DNA of 64,000 nucleotides from Chryseobacterium sp. G0162 (lineage in GTDB: Bacteria > Bacteroidota > Bacteroidia > Flavobacteriales > Weeksellaceae), in the NCBI RefSeq assembly GCF_003815715.1, contig NZ_CP033922.1, positions 4,698,001 to 4,762,000 on the forward strand. Reading direction: 5' to 3'. The position numbers and the translations under genes were made by a program. Shown here one piece after another: positions 43,489-53,587 of this stretch. Under the pieces are notes generated by a model. It saw only the letters and a program-made list of their open reading frames with translations, searched no databases and was not told the DNA's origin. Numbering within the stretch: position 1 is the first letter of the stretch; each line of letters opens with the position of its first letter.

Positions 43489-44901
43489 ATGCATAAAAAA
43501 CTGAAACTATGGGATGCCATCATGCTTGTAATGGGATCTATGATCGGAAGCGGGATCTTTATTGTAAGCGCTGACATGATGCGTAATTTAGGCTCCGGTT
43601 ATTGGTTAATTGTTGTCTGGATTATAACAGGAATCATGACGGTAGCTGCAGCGATAAGTTATGGTGAACTTTCTGCTCTGTATCCAAAGGCTGGCGGACA
43701 ATATACTTATCTGAAAGAGATCTTCGGTAAAAGAATGGGATTTCTTTATGGTTGGGGGCTGTTCACTGTGATACAAACCGGAACAATTGCTGCCGTGGCA
43801 ATGGCTTTCGGGAAGTTTACAGCATACCTGATTCCCTCACTGAATGATGCTGCCCCTATTTTCCAAAGTGGGGAATTCAAGATTACATGGATACAAATCT
43901 TAGCCATTGCAGTTATTCTTTTGCTTACTTACATCAATACAAGAGGGGTTGAAAGTGGAAAATTTTTGCAGAATATATTTACAGGATCTAAAATTTTAGC
44001 TTTATTAGGACTGATTGCTGCAGGATTTATCCTGGTTGATTTTTCTCATTTATCTGAAAACTTTAATCTGGGAATGGATTCTTTTAATAATCTTAAAAAA
44101 GATCTGAGCGGTAATTTCCTGAAAGAAGGCTGGGAACCTATTGGCGGAATGACATTAATGGGAGGTATTGCTGCAGCAATGGTAGGTTCAGTTTTCAGTT
44201 CTGTAGCTTGGGAAAGCGTAACATTTGTTTCTGGAGAAATTGAAAATCCAAAGAAAAATGTTGTAAAATCAATGATCTACGGAACTTCTGCCGTGATGCT
44301 TTTATATATAGCCGTTAATTTTGTGTATTTAAATGCTTTGGACAGAGACAGTATTGCCTTTGCAACCAATGATAGAGTGGCTGTAGCGGCATCACAGAAT
44401 ATTTTTGGAAGTGCAGGAACTATAATCATTGCGGTATTGGTGATGATTTCCACTTTCGGATGTGATAATGGTCTGATCTTAGCCGGAGCAAGGGTATTGC
44501 AAACCATGGCAAAAGACGGTATGTTCTTTAAATCTGCAGAAAAAAACAATAAAAATGATGTACCTGAAAATGCATTATGGATGCAGGGAATCTGGGCTTC
44601 TTTACTATGTCTGAGCGGACAGTACGGAAACCTGTTGGATATGATTTCGTTTGTAATTGTCTTGTTCTATATGATTACGGTTTTCGGAGTCATTTATTTA
44701 AGAGTTAAGCAACCTGCATTGGAAAGACCTTATAAAACATGGCTATATCCGGTTACTCCAATCGTATACCTTATTATAGGAACTGTTTTCTGCATCCTAT
44801 TATTAATATATAAGCAGCAATATACATGGCCAGGATTCTTACTGGTATTATTAGGACTTCCGGTGTACTATTTTATCAACCGTAAAAAGATAGATCAATA
44901 G
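43489..44901 (+). CDS. APC family amino acid permease
   Basis: 470-aa inner-membrane transporter with twelve hydrophobic segments. Start at the ATG 43489 rather than TTG 43483. Helix 1 carries the substrate-site motif GSMIGSGIFIV, and helix 3 has GELSALYPKAGGQYTYLKE, both classic for APC permeases of the LAT/basic type. Full length. The amino acid carried is not predictable. Single gene. Confidence 0.93.
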   Translation: MHKKLKLWDAIMLVMGSMIGSGIFIVSADMMRNLGSGYWLIVVWIITGIMTVAAAISYGELSALYPKAGGQYTYLKEIFGKRMGFLYGWGLFTVIQTGTIAAVAMAFGKFTAYLIPSLNDAAPIFQSGEFKITWIQILAIAVILLLTYINTRGVESGKFLQNIFTGSKILALLGLIAAGFILVDFSHLSENFNLGMDSFNNLKKDLSGNFLKEGWEPIGGMTLMGGIAAAMVGSVFSSVAWESVTFVSGEIENPKKNVVKSMIYGTSAVMLLYIAVNFVYLNALDRDSIAFATNDRVAVAASQNIFGSAGTIIIAVLVMISTFGCDNGLILAGARVLQTMAKDGMFFKSAEKNNKNDVPENALWMQGIWASLLCLSGQYGNLLDMISFVIVLFYMITVFGVIYLRVKQPALERPYKTWLYPVTPIVYLIIGTVFCILLLIYKQQYTWPGFLLVLLGLPVYYFINRKKIDQ

Positions 44902-44927
44902 ATTAATATAATATAGATAATGGTTTC

Positions 44928-44955
44928 AGGGCTTTCAATTCAGTTTGAAGGCCCT
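44928..44955 (+). terminator. terminator after the permease gene
   Basis: Stem AGGGCTTTCAA (44928-44938) / TTGAAGGCCCT (44945-44955) with one T-G pair. The T run after it is weak (CACTTTTG). Confidence 0.65.
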
Positions 44956-45063
44956 CACTTTTGAATAATATTTTAATTTATTATAACAATTATTTAGTGA
45001 AAATGTGTATTTTGGTATTTCGTTTTTAAGTAAACGCGACCATGAAGTAAAAAACAAGAAGCT

Positions 45064-45504
45064 ATGGATACACCAAATTACAGAATGCCCTTTGTACCGT
45101 CCACTCTAATGACAGAAGGGGGAAGTATCGATACCTGCGATATGGGAGAAAGTATTGCTCACAATATTATGTTGCTGATCACCACCAAAAAAGGAGAGAA
45201 CAGATACGATGAAAACTATGGAAACGATGTTTGGAACCTGGAATTCGATAATGGAGTAACAAGTGCCATCTGGGAAAATGTTTTTGTCAAAAGCCTTAGA
45301 AGACAAATTCTTGAGTATGAACCAAGAATTGTACAGCCACAGATTGATGCTAATATCCAATTTGTAGAACACAGTTACGATACCAAAGAACACACCGAAA
45401 TTAAAAAGAAAGTAAGAATTGCCATCAATGCGAAGATGGAGGAAACAGGAGAACGTTTCAGTTTTTCAACAGAATTGTTCCTGAGCCCGATGTCTATTGA
45501 TTAA
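45064..45504 (+). CDS. tssE: T6SS baseplate subunit TssE (gp25-like)
   Basis: 146 aa, GPW/gp25 family. Recognised by IAHNIMLLITTKKGENRYDENYG, with the gp25 E-N-R-Y motif near residue 55, and the acidic LEYEPRIVQPQ segment. Gp25 forms part of the wedge of the contractile baseplate. Immediately followed by tssF (24 bases), which confirms a type VI secretion locus of the Bacteroidota subtype. The other core genes are not in the window. Confidence 0.88.
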   Translation: MDTPNYRMPFVPSTLMTEGGSIDTCDMGESIAHNIMLLITTKKGENRYDENYGNDVWNLEFDNGVTSAIWENVFVKSLRRQILEYEPRIVQPQIDANIQFVEHSYDTKEHTEIKKKVRIAINAKMEETGERFSFSTELFLSPMSID

Positions 45505-45528
45505 TATTTTTAACAGCGAAAAAAAATT

Positions 45529-47412
45529 ATGAACCTAGATCAAAATATTTATTCCAAAGAATCTGTAAAAGCAAGAATGCTGCAGAATGCAACCAAAGTA
45601 TGGGGATTGAAAAGTCCGCAGTCTTTAGACCCATTTGTAAAACTATTGATTGATGCATTCAGTACAGAAGTTTTTAAAGCGAATAATGAAATACAGACAG
45701 TAAATGCCCGGATTCTTGAAAAACTGGCCAAGCTGTTAACTCCATCCATTTATACCCATCCCATTCCGGCTCATGCGGTTGCTTTCACACAGCCTTATGA
45801 TTCTACCGAAGTTTTATTGGAACACACAGAGTTTTTCTTCCGAAAGCAAATGACTTCCACGGTAAAATCGGAATCAGATAAACAGCTGAATATTCCTTTT
45901 ACCCCGGTGGGAAATGTAAGAATTAATAAAGTTCACACTTCAATAATGTTTGTGGGGAATACCTGCTATAGTATTGATGACAGATTTAATAAAATTCCTA
46001 TTGCAAGATTTAACGGAAGACCTGAAGATTATAGAAAAGTTACAGTTGGGGTTGATGTGAGCAAATATGTGAGCGAATATTTTCCTAAATATATGAGTAT
46101 ATTCTGCTCTAATCCGGCTTTCGAACATTTGGATTTTGTATATAAATTATTACCGTATATTACGGTTTCAAGTAATGGAAACCCTTTGTTTGTAAGAGAA
46201 GGATTAAGCTATCTTACAGAAAGTACTCCGGATGGCTATGAGCAGATGTTTAAAGAGCAGTCCATCCGAAGCAAAGTCATTGAAGATATTAAAAGTATCT
46301 ACCGTCATAAATTTATAGAGATCACAGGACTTTCCAGTAGCTTGTTCTCAGAACCGGGACAACTTCCACAAAACCTGGACTTCCTTGCCGGAAAAGAAGA
46401 GATTGTAAAATATCTGGACAATAAGCGTTATTTATGGCTTACTTTTGAATTCCCACCACAGTTTTCCGCAGAAATCCTGGATAACTTCTCATTTGTTCTG
46501 AATGCATTTCCAATTTACAACAGAGGTTGGAAAAAAACGGAATACAGCCTTGATATTATGGGAAACAATATTCCTTTAGTAACGGACGAAGGAGAGCACT
46601 TCCTGTATGTGGATGAGGTGCAGGATGGAGATGGGAGAAAATATACCGAAATACCATTTACTCCTGCTGATAATCTTAAAAAAGGATTATATACGGTGAG
46701 AAAAGGAGGAATGGAGCGTTTCACAAGCAGAAATGCAGTGGATATGATTGCCAATGTGCTGGAACTGACAAGAGATGAGATCGCAGCATTTTCCCTTTTA
46801 AACAGAGATAATGTAAAAGGTGTTCTCAGTGAAATGTCTGACAAGATGAAATCTATGGTACAGAAAGTAAACAATGCCAAGAGAAACATCAGACAGGAGC
46901 TGAACTACGTAATCATGGAACCTGTAGAAAAAACAGATCATACCTATGCGTCTTTCTGGATCACGCATTGTACATTAGCCAATCACATGCGTCCGGGAAC
47001 AGAACTTTCCAATCAATTGAAATCACAGACTGTAGTACTGCTTACAGAAACCTTAGGTGGAGCTGAAGAGCAAAAAGGAACTGACAGTATTCAGGCATAT
47101 AAATATGCTTTGACTACAAGAGATAAGATTATTTCCCTTGAAGATGTCAAAAACTATTGCCGAATGATTCTGAAGGATGAATTAAGAGAAGTAAGGGTAA
47201 GAAGAGGAACAATGATTAGTAACAAACCTAAAGAAGGTTTCGTAAGAACCGTTGAGATTGAAATTGTTCCGCAAAACTATTCTTTCTACGGAAGAGCATA
47301 TTGGGAAAATATGGCAAACATCACCAGAAACCAAATCATTGCCAAAGCAATAGATGGAATTGAATATTTGGTGAAGGTAACCAATGAAGATGTTGAATTT
47401 CAGGATATGTAA
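45529..47412 (+). CDS. tssF: T6SS baseplate subunit TssF
   Basis: 627 aa. The N-terminus (NLDQNIYSKESVKARMLQ, then AFSTEVFKANNEIQTVNARILEK and LTPSIYTHPIPAHAVAFTQ) is the TssF/VasA pattern in Bacteroidota. It builds the baseplate wedge with TssE, TssG and TssK. No tssG follows; the next gene is a lipoprotein. Full length for this subtype. Confidence 0.88.
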   Translation: MNLDQNIYSKESVKARMLQNATKVWGLKSPQSLDPFVKLLIDAFSTEVFKANNEIQTVNARILEKLAKLLTPSIYTHPIPAHAVAFTQPYDSTEVLLEHTEFFFRKQMTSTVKSESDKQLNIPFTPVGNVRINKVHTSIMFVGNTCYSIDDRFNKIPIARFNGRPEDYRKVTVGVDVSKYVSEYFPKYMSIFCSNPAFEHLDFVYKLLPYITVSSNGNPLFVREGLSYLTESTPDGYEQMFKEQSIRSKVIEDIKSIYRHKFIEITGLSSSLFSEPGQLPQNLDFLAGKEEIVKYLDNKRYLWLTFEFPPQFSAEILDNFSFVLNAFPIYNRGWKKTEYSLDIMGNNIPLVTDEGEHFLYVDEVQDGDGRKYTEIPFTPADNLKKGLYTVRKGGMERFTSRNAVDMIANVLELTRDEIAAFSLLNRDNVKGVLSEMSDKMKSMVQKVNNAKRNIRQELNYVIMEPVEKTDHTYASFWITHCTLANHMRPGTELSNQLKSQTVVLLTETLGGAEEQKGTDSIQAYKYALTTRDKIISLEDVKNYCRMILKDELREVRVRRGTMISNKPKEGFVRTVEIEIVPQNYSFYGRAYWENMANITRNQIIAKAIDGIEYLVKVTNEDVEFQDM

Positions 47413-47437
47413 TTTTAAAATATTAAAAACAAAAAAT

Positions 47438-48367
47438 ATGAAGAAGATTATTGTACTTGCAATGGCCCTGTCTTTAACTGCTACAGTGGTAAGCTGTAAA
47501 AAAGGTGCCGGAAAACTTGGTAATGCAGTTTTAAATATGGGAGGAGAAGCAGACGCAAATGCTATTATTGATTTTAATAACAATTTTATAGATTCTTATA
47601 AAAATACATCCAAACATATTGAAAGGATCTTAAAATATGCAGATGAGGCAGTTGCTAAATCAAAGGGAGAAAATGTCTTGATTATGCCCATTGTTTTGAG
47701 CTCAATGGATTACTCTTTTTCAAAAATTAAGGAAGTTCCATCAGGTTTTGATAAAGAGAAGGCAGCTATTGAAAAAGAATTCAATATTTATAAGGATAAA
47801 AAAGAAAATATAGATAAAAAGATTGAGGAACTTAAGTCTTATATGACTTCTGAAGACTATAAAGATGATAAAGGAGCAAAAGCAGAGGCCATCAGAAAAG
47901 AAATTGAGGGTGATGTAAATGCTTTTTATGCAGCTGGGGAGAATATTATGATGAAGATCAAACCCGCTACAGATGCAGCAGAAGAGATTATTTTGAAAGA
48001 TCATCCAATGAAAGAGTATATTATCTCTTCTAAAAACGTGATGAATTCTTTAGATTCCGTAATTGACCTTTTAGGGAGACAATATTCAGGGCAATTCAAT
48101 GAAGCGGAAGCTCAGAAAAAGTATGATGAATATGCCAAAGCGCTAGAAGCTAACACTAAGCTAAACTTTGATGTGAAAGATCAGCAATATTCTTATAAAA
48201 AATCTCAGTTTGAAAGTTTCAATAAAAATGCTTCTAACTTTTTAGATTTGTACAGAAAACTAATCAGAGACGCTAAAGAGAAAGGGAAAATTCAGGATAA
48301 TGATATCCAGCAAGTCGATTCTTCCTATGAAAGTGTATTGGGAGCGTACAATAGCTTTGTGAAATAA
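47438..48367 (+). CDS. DUF3829-type lipoprotein in the T6SS locus
   Basis: 309 aa from the ATG at 47438; earlier starts would overlap tssF. Signal peptide with lipobox (TATVVSCKKG, Cys about 20). The mature protein is almost all alpha-helical, rich in Lys, Glu and Asp (KEKIAD-like runs such as DKKENIDKKIEELKSYM), with Tyr-rich segments. DUF3829-like. Its position 25 bases after tssF suggests a T6SS-linked envelope function; this is inference, and T6SS(iii) systems are known to carry extra lipoproteins. Confidence 0.75.
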   Translation: MKKIIVLAMALSLTATVVSCKKGAGKLGNAVLNMGGEADANAIIDFNNNFIDSYKNTSKHIERILKYADEAVAKSKGENVLIMPIVLSSMDYSFSKIKEVPSGFDKEKAAIEKEFNIYKDKKENIDKKIEELKSYMTSEDYKDDKGAKAEAIRKEIEGDVNAFYAAGENIMMKIKPATDAAEEIILKDHPMKEYIISSKNVMNSLDSVIDLLGRQYSGQFNEAEAQKKYDEYAKALEANTKLNFDVKDQQYSYKKSQFESFNKNASNFLDLYRKLIRDAKEKGKIQDNDIQQVDSSYESVLGAYNSFVK

Positions 48368-48412
48368 CCTTTTTTGATTCGTTATAAAATCAACAATCAA
48401 TTTTAAAATATG

Positions 48413-48437
48413 AAATGCCGTAGGATATGCGGCATTT
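48413..48437 (+). terminator. terminator of the tssE-tssF-lipoprotein operon
   Basis: Stem AAATGCCG (48413-48420) / CGGCATTT (48430-48437), then TTTTT. Confidence 0.88.
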
Positions 48438-48486
48438 TTTTATATTTAAATTTCAAAATGTATTACAATAAAAACTAGTTATTTAA

Positions 48487-49377
48487 ATGAAAAAAACAGT
48501 ACTTTTTATATCGATTTGTCTTTTCAGCCTTCAGTTAAAAAGTCAGACAATGAATGATCTAAGGAGTAAAATCAATACCATCATATCCACGAAAAATGCA
48601 ACTGTTGGGGTTTCTGTAAAAGGTATTGAAGATCAAGATACGCTTAGCATCAATCCAAATCAAACAATGCCTATGCTAAGTGTTTTTAAATTCCATATTG
48701 CATTGGCTGTTTTAAATCAGGTAGATAAAGGAAAATTAAAACTGGATCAGAAATTTTTTATTAAAAAAGAAGAATTACTACCAGAAACATGGAGTCCGAT
48801 AAGAGAAGAATATCCGGAAGGAAATATGCCTTTGACATTAGATCAGTTATTAAGATACACCGTTTCCCATAGTGATAATAATGGTTGTGATATTCTGCTG
48901 AAGATAGTAGGGGGAGCTCCCATAGTACAGAAATTCGTCAACCAACAGGGCATCAAAGACTTCACCATCCGATTGAATGAACAGCAAATGAATAGCTTTG
49001 AATCCTATTTTGTGAATACATCAACTCCTTTAGCTACCACCAATCTTTTAGAAAAATTCTACAAAAAGAAAATACTAAAAAAAGAGACTACAAAATATTT
49101 ATATCAGATCATGGTAGAAACTTCAAGAGGACTTACCTGGATGAAAGCAGGTTTGCCTGCTGGAACAGAATTAGCCCATCGTACGGGAATTTCAGGAAGA
49201 AATGATGAAAATATCAGAGCCGCTATGAACGATGTAGGAATTGTAAAACTTCCCAACGGAAAACATTTCATTTTATCTGTCTATTTGAAAAACATCAATG
49301 AAGAAATGAAAGATACAGAAAAGATCATTGCTGACATAGGAAACGCTGTTTGGGAGTACTATGTAAGGAAGCCATAA
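48487..49377 (+). CDS. class A beta-lactamase, subclass A2 (CGA/CIA-like)
   Basis: 296 aa with a signal peptide ending LKSQ. It has all catalytic marks: S65-V-F-K68 (SxxK), S129-D-N131 (SDN), and E165-x-x-M-N169 in RLNEQQMN, the deacylation Glu loop. The usual KTG is R-T-G (AHRTGISGR), as seen in this A2 group. Chryseobacterium species carry chromosomal enzymes of this type (CGA-1, CIA) that hydrolyse penicillins and some cephalosporins. A Cys follows the SDN motif (NNGCD), a position where many A2 enzymes have Ala or Cys. Single gene after the T6SS lipoprotein terminator. Confidence 0.93.
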   Translation: MKKTVLFISICLFSLQLKSQTMNDLRSKINTIISTKNATVGVSVKGIEDQDTLSINPNQTMPMLSVFKFHIALAVLNQVDKGKLKLDQKFFIKKEELLPETWSPIREEYPEGNMPLTLDQLLRYTVSHSDNNGCDILLKIVGGAPIVQKFVNQQGIKDFTIRLNEQQMNSFESYFVNTSTPLATTNLLEKFYKKKILKKETTKYLYQIMVETSRGLTWMKAGLPAGTELAHRTGISGRNDENIRAAMNDVGIVKLPNGKHFILSVYLKNINEEMKDTEKIIADIGNAVWEYYVRKP

Positions 49378-49449
49378 TTACTAGGATGCGTTTCAAATTT
49401 TTTTTAAACTGCAATTTTTAAAATAAACTTCCTTATAATCATCTATGAA

Positions 49450-49472
49450 AATCAGCGTAATCTGTGTCAAAT
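49450..49472 (+). repeat. solo CGTAATCTGTG repeat, relative of the GxxExxY element ends
   Basis: AATCAGCGTAATCTGTGTC resembles the inner part of the right end at 21127 (AATCCGTGTAATTTGTG; 13 of 17 bases by eye). No GxxExxY gene is nearby. Confidence 0.5.
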
Positions 49473-49485
49473 AAATTCTATAGAA

Positions 49486-49536
49486 GCGGGCTTTAGCCAG
49501 TTTTTTCAATCATAACAGATTCATTGGCTTTAGCCC
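49486..49536. repeat. pair of GGGCTTTAGCC near-palindromes
   Basis: GGGCTTTAGCC (49488-49498) and GGCTTTAGCCC (49526-49536), 38 bases apart. Each is nearly self-complementary and together they form an inverted pair around TTTTTTCAATCATAACAG. Confidence 0.5.
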
Positions 49537-49634
49537 AAAGCTATATAAGCATTGTTACAGGATCCGGTTCAAAATAAAGTCTTATTATAAAAATTTTAAC
49601 CCTTTCAGATTAAAAAAAATTCCATAAAATTCCG

Positions 49635-49642
49635 TAATTTTG
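49635..49642 (+). promoter_or_regulatory. -7 box of uvrA
   Basis: TAATTTTG matches TAnnTTTG, 35 bases before the uvrA ATG. Confidence 0.5.
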
Positions 49643-49677
49643 CACGTTGTGATTTTCAGGCAAAGTCATTTCAAATT

Positions 49678-52509
49678 ATGAGCAAATCAACAGAATATAT
49701 AGAAGTTTACGGAGCACGTGAACACAATCTAAAGAATATTAATGTTAAAATTCCGCGCAATGAACTGGTAGTGATTACCGGGCTTTCCGGAAGTGGAAAA
49801 TCTTCATTGGCTTTTGATACTATTTTTGCAGAAGGCCAGCGTCGTTATATAGAGACATTCTCTGCTTATGCCCGTCAGTTTTTGGGTGGATTGGAGCGTC
49901 CGGATGTAGATAAAATTGAAGGACTTTCACCCGTTATTGCCATTGAGCAGAAAACAACCAATAAAAACCCTCGTTCTACTGTAGGTACTGTTACAGAACT
50001 GTATGACTTTCTCCGTCTTTTGTATGCAAGAGTTTCAGATGCTTATTCATTGTCTACAGGACAGAAGCTGGTAAGTTATACCGAAGATCAGATTCTTGAT
50101 ACCATTAAGGAAAACTATAAAGGAGAAAAAATCATGTTGTTGGCTCCTGTTGTACGCTCCAGAAAAGGACATTATCATGAACTTTTCGTTCAAATGGCTA
50201 AAAAAGGGTATGGACAGGCAAGAATTGATGGTGAGCTACAGGATATTGAATATGATTTAAAGCTGGACCGTTATAAAACCCACGATATTGATATTGTGAT
50301 CGATCGTTGGATCATAGGAGAAAATGCTTCAGAAGGAAGAATGGAAAAATCCCTGCGTACTGCGATGGAAATGGGAGAAGGAATCATCGGAATTCAGAAA
50401 CTGGGAGGTACAGATATTGAGTATTTCTCTAAAAACCTGATGGATGCTGAAACAGGTCATTCCTTAGCATTACCGGAACCTAATACTTTCTCATTCAACT
50501 CTCCAAAAGGTAGCTGCCCAAATTGTAAAGGACTGGGAACAATCAAAAAGATCAACACAGATTATTTCATTGATAACCCTAAACTGTCAATCAACCAGGG
50601 AGGTTTGCTGCCATTGGAAGATATTAAGTCTAATAAATGGATTCTGGCACAGATCAAGAATATTCTTGAAATCTTCGGACTAGGAATGACAACTCCATTA
50701 CAGGATATCCCGGCAGAAGCTTTGGATTATATCTATAACGGATGTCATAAGGAATTCAATAAGGATCTTAAATATGCGGGAATTACCAAGAAGATCAAGA
50801 TCAGCTTTGACGGTTTGATCGCCTTTATGGAGGAAATTATTGATGAAAGAGAATCCTACGAAGCTATTTTATTGGAAAGACACTTCACTACAGAAGAAAT
50901 ATGTCCGGAATGTGGTGGAACCCGTCTTCAGCCCTCAAGCTTAAGTTTCAAAATTGATGGGAAAAATATTGCTGAGGTCAATGGATTAAGCTTGGCAGAT
51001 TTAAAAGAATGGCTGACCGATGTTAAAGATAAATTCTCTGAGAAAAATAAAATCATCGCCCACGAAATATTAAAAGAGATTGAAACCAGACTTCAGTTTT
51101 TGTTGGATGTTGGTTTGGACTATCTAAGTTTAAGTAGAAGTTCAAAAACCCTTTCGGGGGGAGAATCACAAAGGATTCGTCTGGCAACACAAATTGGATC
51201 TCAACTGGTGAATGTTTTGTATATTCTTGATGAACCAAGTATTGGCCTTCACCAAAGAGATAACGAAAGATTGATTCATTCTTTAAAGAACCTTAGAGAT
51301 ATTGGAAATTCTGTTTTAGTAGTAGAACATGATAAAGACATGATCTTAGAGGCCGATGAGGTGTTGGATATTGGTCCAAGAGCCGGAAAGTTCGGTGGAG
51401 AAATACTTTGGCAGGGAAAACCAAAAGATCTTCTAAAAGCAGATACTATCACTGCTCAGTATATCAACGGAAAAAGAAAGATCGAAATTCCAGCAGAAAG
51501 AAGAGCCGGAAGCGGAAAAAATATTGTTCTGAAAGGAGCAACAGGAAATAACCTTAAAAATGTTACGCTGGATGTTCCGCTTGGAAAACTGGTTGTAGTC
51601 ACCGGAATTTCAGGAAGTGGAAAATCTTCTTTAATTAATGGAACGTTATATCCAATCCTTAATAAGCATTTTTATAGAGCCGTTCAGGAACCTTTACCAT
51701 ACAAGAAGATCGAAGGACTTGATAATATTGATAAAATTGTAGACGTAGATCAGACACCGATCGGGAGAACTCCACGTTCAAATCCGGCAACTTATACGGG
51801 AATGTTTACAGATATCAGAAACCTTTTTGCAGAATTGCCTGAAAGTAAAATCCGTGGGTATAAACCGGGAAGGTTTTCTTTCAACGTAAAAGGGGGAAGA
51901 TGTGAAACCTGCCAGGGGGGAGGATTAAAAGTAATTGAAATGAACTTCCTTCCGGATGTATATGTTCACTGTGAAACCTGCAACGGAAAACGTTTCAACA
52001 GAGAAACCCTTGAAGTTCGTTACAAAGGAAAATCCATTTCCGACATATTGGATATGACAATTGATGAAGCAGTAGAATTCTTCCAACCGATTCCAAAAAT
52101 CTTTGCTAAAGTGAAAACTTTACAAGATGTAGGATTGGGATATATTACGCTTGGGCAACAGTCCACAACACTTTCCGGAGGAGAGGCACAGCGTATCAAG
52201 TTAGCTACTGAGTTAGCAAAAAGACAAACCGGAAATACATTATATATCCTTGATGAACCTACCACAGGATTGCATTTTGAGGATGTAAAAATCCTGATGG
52301 ACGCAATCAATCAATTGGTAGAACTAGGAAACTCATTCATCATTATTGAACATAATATGGATGTGATTAAACTGGCAGACCATATCATTGACGTAGGACC
52401 GGAAGGTGGAAAATACGGTGGACAGATTGTAGCTCAGGGAACTCCGGAAGAGATTGTGAAGTCTAAGAAGAGTTTAACCGGGAAGTTTTTGAAGAGGGAA
52501 TTGGAATAG
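49678..52509 (+). CDS. uvrA: excinuclease ABC subunit A
   Basis: 943-aa damage sensor of nucleotide excision repair. Two ABC modules: Walker A at GLSGSGKSS and again at GISGSGKSS, signatures [12 protein letters not shown] and [12 protein letters not shown], with Walker [11 protein letters not shown] and [10 protein letters not shown]. The zinc modules are [17 protein letters not shown] and CETCQGGG with CETCNGKR. Complete length. Single gene, between the beta-lactamase and a 413-base gap. Confidence 0.98.
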   Translation: MSKSTEYIEVYGAREHNLKNINVKIPRNELVVITGLSGSGKSSLAFDTIFAEGQRRYIETFSAYARQFLGGLERPDVDKIEGLSPVIAIEQKTTNKNPRSTVGTVTELYDFLRLLYARVSDAYSLSTGQKLVSYTEDQILDTIKENYKGEKIMLLAPVVRSRKGHYHELFVQMAKKGYGQARIDGELQDIEYDLKLDRYKTHDIDIVIDRWIIGENASEGRMEKSLRTAMEMGEGIIGIQKLGGTDIEYFSKNLMDAETGHSLALPEPNTFSFNSPKGSCPNCKGLGTIKKINTDYFIDNPKLSINQGGLLPLEDIKSNKWILAQIKNILEIFGLGMTTPLQDIPAEALDYIYNGCHKEFNKDLKYAGITKKIKISFDGLIAFMEEIIDERESYEAILLERHFTTEEICPECGGTRLQPSSLSFKIDGKNIAEVNGLSLADLKEWLTDVKDKFSEKNKIIAHEILKEIETRLQFLLDVGLDYLSLSRSSKTLSGGESQRIRLATQIGSQLVNVLYILDEPSIGLHQRDNERLIHSLKNLRDIGNSVLVVEHDKDMILEADEVLDIGPRAGKFGGEILWQGKPKDLLKADTITAQYINGKRKIEIPAERRAGSGKNIVLKGATGNNLKNVTLDVPLGKLVVVTGISGSGKSSLINGTLYPILNKHFYRAVQEPLPYKKIEGLDNIDKIVDVDQTPIGRTPRSNPATYTGMFTDIRNLFAELPESKIRGYKPGRFSFNVKGGRCETCQGGGLKVIEMNFLPDVYVHCETCNGKRFNRETLEVRYKGKSISDILDMTIDEAVEFFQPIPKIFAKVKTLQDVGLGYITLGQQSTTLSGGEAQRIKLATELAKRQTGNTLYILDEPTTGLHFEDVKILMDAINQLVELGNSFIIIEHNMDVIKLADHIIDVGPEGGKYGGQIVAQGTPEEIVKSKKSLTGKFLKRELE

Positions 52510-52531
52510 GAATATATTAACCTAAATATCA

Positions 52532-52557
52532 AAAGAATTTGCGCAAGCAGATTCTTT
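52532..52557 (+). terminator. terminator of uvrA
   Basis: Stem AAAGAAT (52532-52538) / ATTCTTT (52551-52557), with an inner TGC/GCA pair, then T run. Confidence 0.75.
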
Positions 52558-52814
52558 TTTTATTTTTAACTTAGGCTACACATGCTTTGAAGTCGATTGC
52601 AGAGGAAAATAAACTGCTTTATTAACCTGAGTTTAGTTTTTATTTTAATCCGTTTATTGTAGGTGATTTTTTGTTAACAATATCATTCATTTACAGTGAA
52701 AATAGGAATTAAAAGTCTCAAATTTTAAATATTTCAGGATATAAACAACATTCCAATATTAATTTTTAAATTATTTGTCAAATTTAATTAACTGTAAATC
52801 AATAATTTAATATC

Positions 52815-52874
52815 CAATGTTAACTCAATGTTAACTGAAAGTGAATTTAATATGAATTATTTTTAATAACTTTG
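52815..52874 (+). promoter_or_regulatory. promoter with an 11-base tandem repeat
   Basis: CAATGTTAACT occurs twice back to back (52815-52836), each holding the palindrome GTTAAC. TAACTTTG, a TAnnTTTG box, is at 52867-52874, 49 bases before the ATG at 52923. The repeat lies just upstream of where a -33 element would be, a typical activator site. The rest of the 413-base gap (52510-52922) is AT-rich with no gene. Confidence 0.5.
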
Positions 52875-52922
52875 GTTAAGAGATAAGGATAAAATTATTA
52901 TAATATTTAAAACCAGTTAGTT

Positions 52923-53327
52923 ATGAAAAATAAAATTCAAATATTGATGGCTTCACTTTTCGTTATCGGATTAGCTACTATAATGAACCAAACTAAAGCA
53001 CAAACCACAGATAAGAATACAATCCAAGAAATTCAGTTAAGTAAAAGTGAAACTTTTAGTGATATAAGAAATAAACTAATCGCCAATTTTGATCTGGATA
53101 ATCCTGAATATAAACAAGGAACGGTCAATTCAGTGGTAAAATTTGATATTGCTAAAAACGGAAAAATTGTAAATGTTCATTCTAATGGTGATTGTAAGAC
53201 GGTAAGCAAAGAAATTGAAACTGTTTTGAGCGAACTGGATTATAGAGTAGATCGCAATAGATTGACAGACAATATGGTGGCATATACCTATGTGATGCCT
53301 GTTACTGTAGAAATCCATAACAGATAA
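52923..53327 (+). CDS. secreted TonB-C-terminal-like protein
   Basis: 134 aa with a signal peptide (MKNKIQILMASLFVIGLATI ... KAQ). The part from residue ~65 (SVVKFDIAKNGKIVNVHSNG ... ELDYRVDRNRL ... YVMPVTVEI) has the length and pattern of TonB C-terminal domains, without a membrane anchor after export. A single Cys (GDCKTV). Possible periplasmic or exported partner; function unknown. It precedes the double-glycine peptide gene by about 120 bases and may share its regulation. Confidence 0.7.
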   Translation: MKNKIQILMASLFVIGLATIMNQTKAQTTDKNTIQEIQLSKSETFSDIRNKLIANFDLDNPEYKQGTVNSVVKFDIAKNGKIVNVHSNGDCKTVSKEIETVLSELDYRVDRNRLTDNMVAYTYVMPVTVEIHNR

Positions 53328-53446
53328 TATGTATAGGAATCTATATTTAGTTAGAAAGTGTGAATAATGAAATATATAAGCATTAAATTGTAATAATGGA
53401 TAATAATATTCGTTTTAATTTTACAAAACCATAAAATTAGAACTAT

Positions 53447-53581
53447 ATGAAAAATTTAAAAAAGCTGACTAAAGTAGATTTGAAGTCAGTGTACGGAGGA
53501 GAGCCAAAAAAATATTGTACCTATTGCGAATGGGCAAATAAAGTATTTTGCAGCGAAATTCCAATCGTTCAGTGCCCATAA
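53447..53581 (+). CDS. bacteriocin-like peptide with double-glycine leader
   Basis: 44 aa. The leader MKNLKKLTKVDLKSVYGG (18 residues) has the Leu pattern and GG end that C39 peptidase transporters cut. The core of 26 residues starts EPKKYCTYCEWAN and has four Cys (24, 27, 35, 43), enough for two disulfides or for modification. Many Chryseobacterium genomes carry similar short peptides called bacteriocin-like; activity is unproven. No transporter or modification enzyme is next to it. A strong terminator follows. No sharp TAnnTTTG box is seen directly upstream. Confidence 0.75.
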   Translation: MKNLKKLTKVDLKSVYGGEPKKYCTYCEWANKVFCSEIPIVQCP

Positions 53582-53587
53582 AAAATC

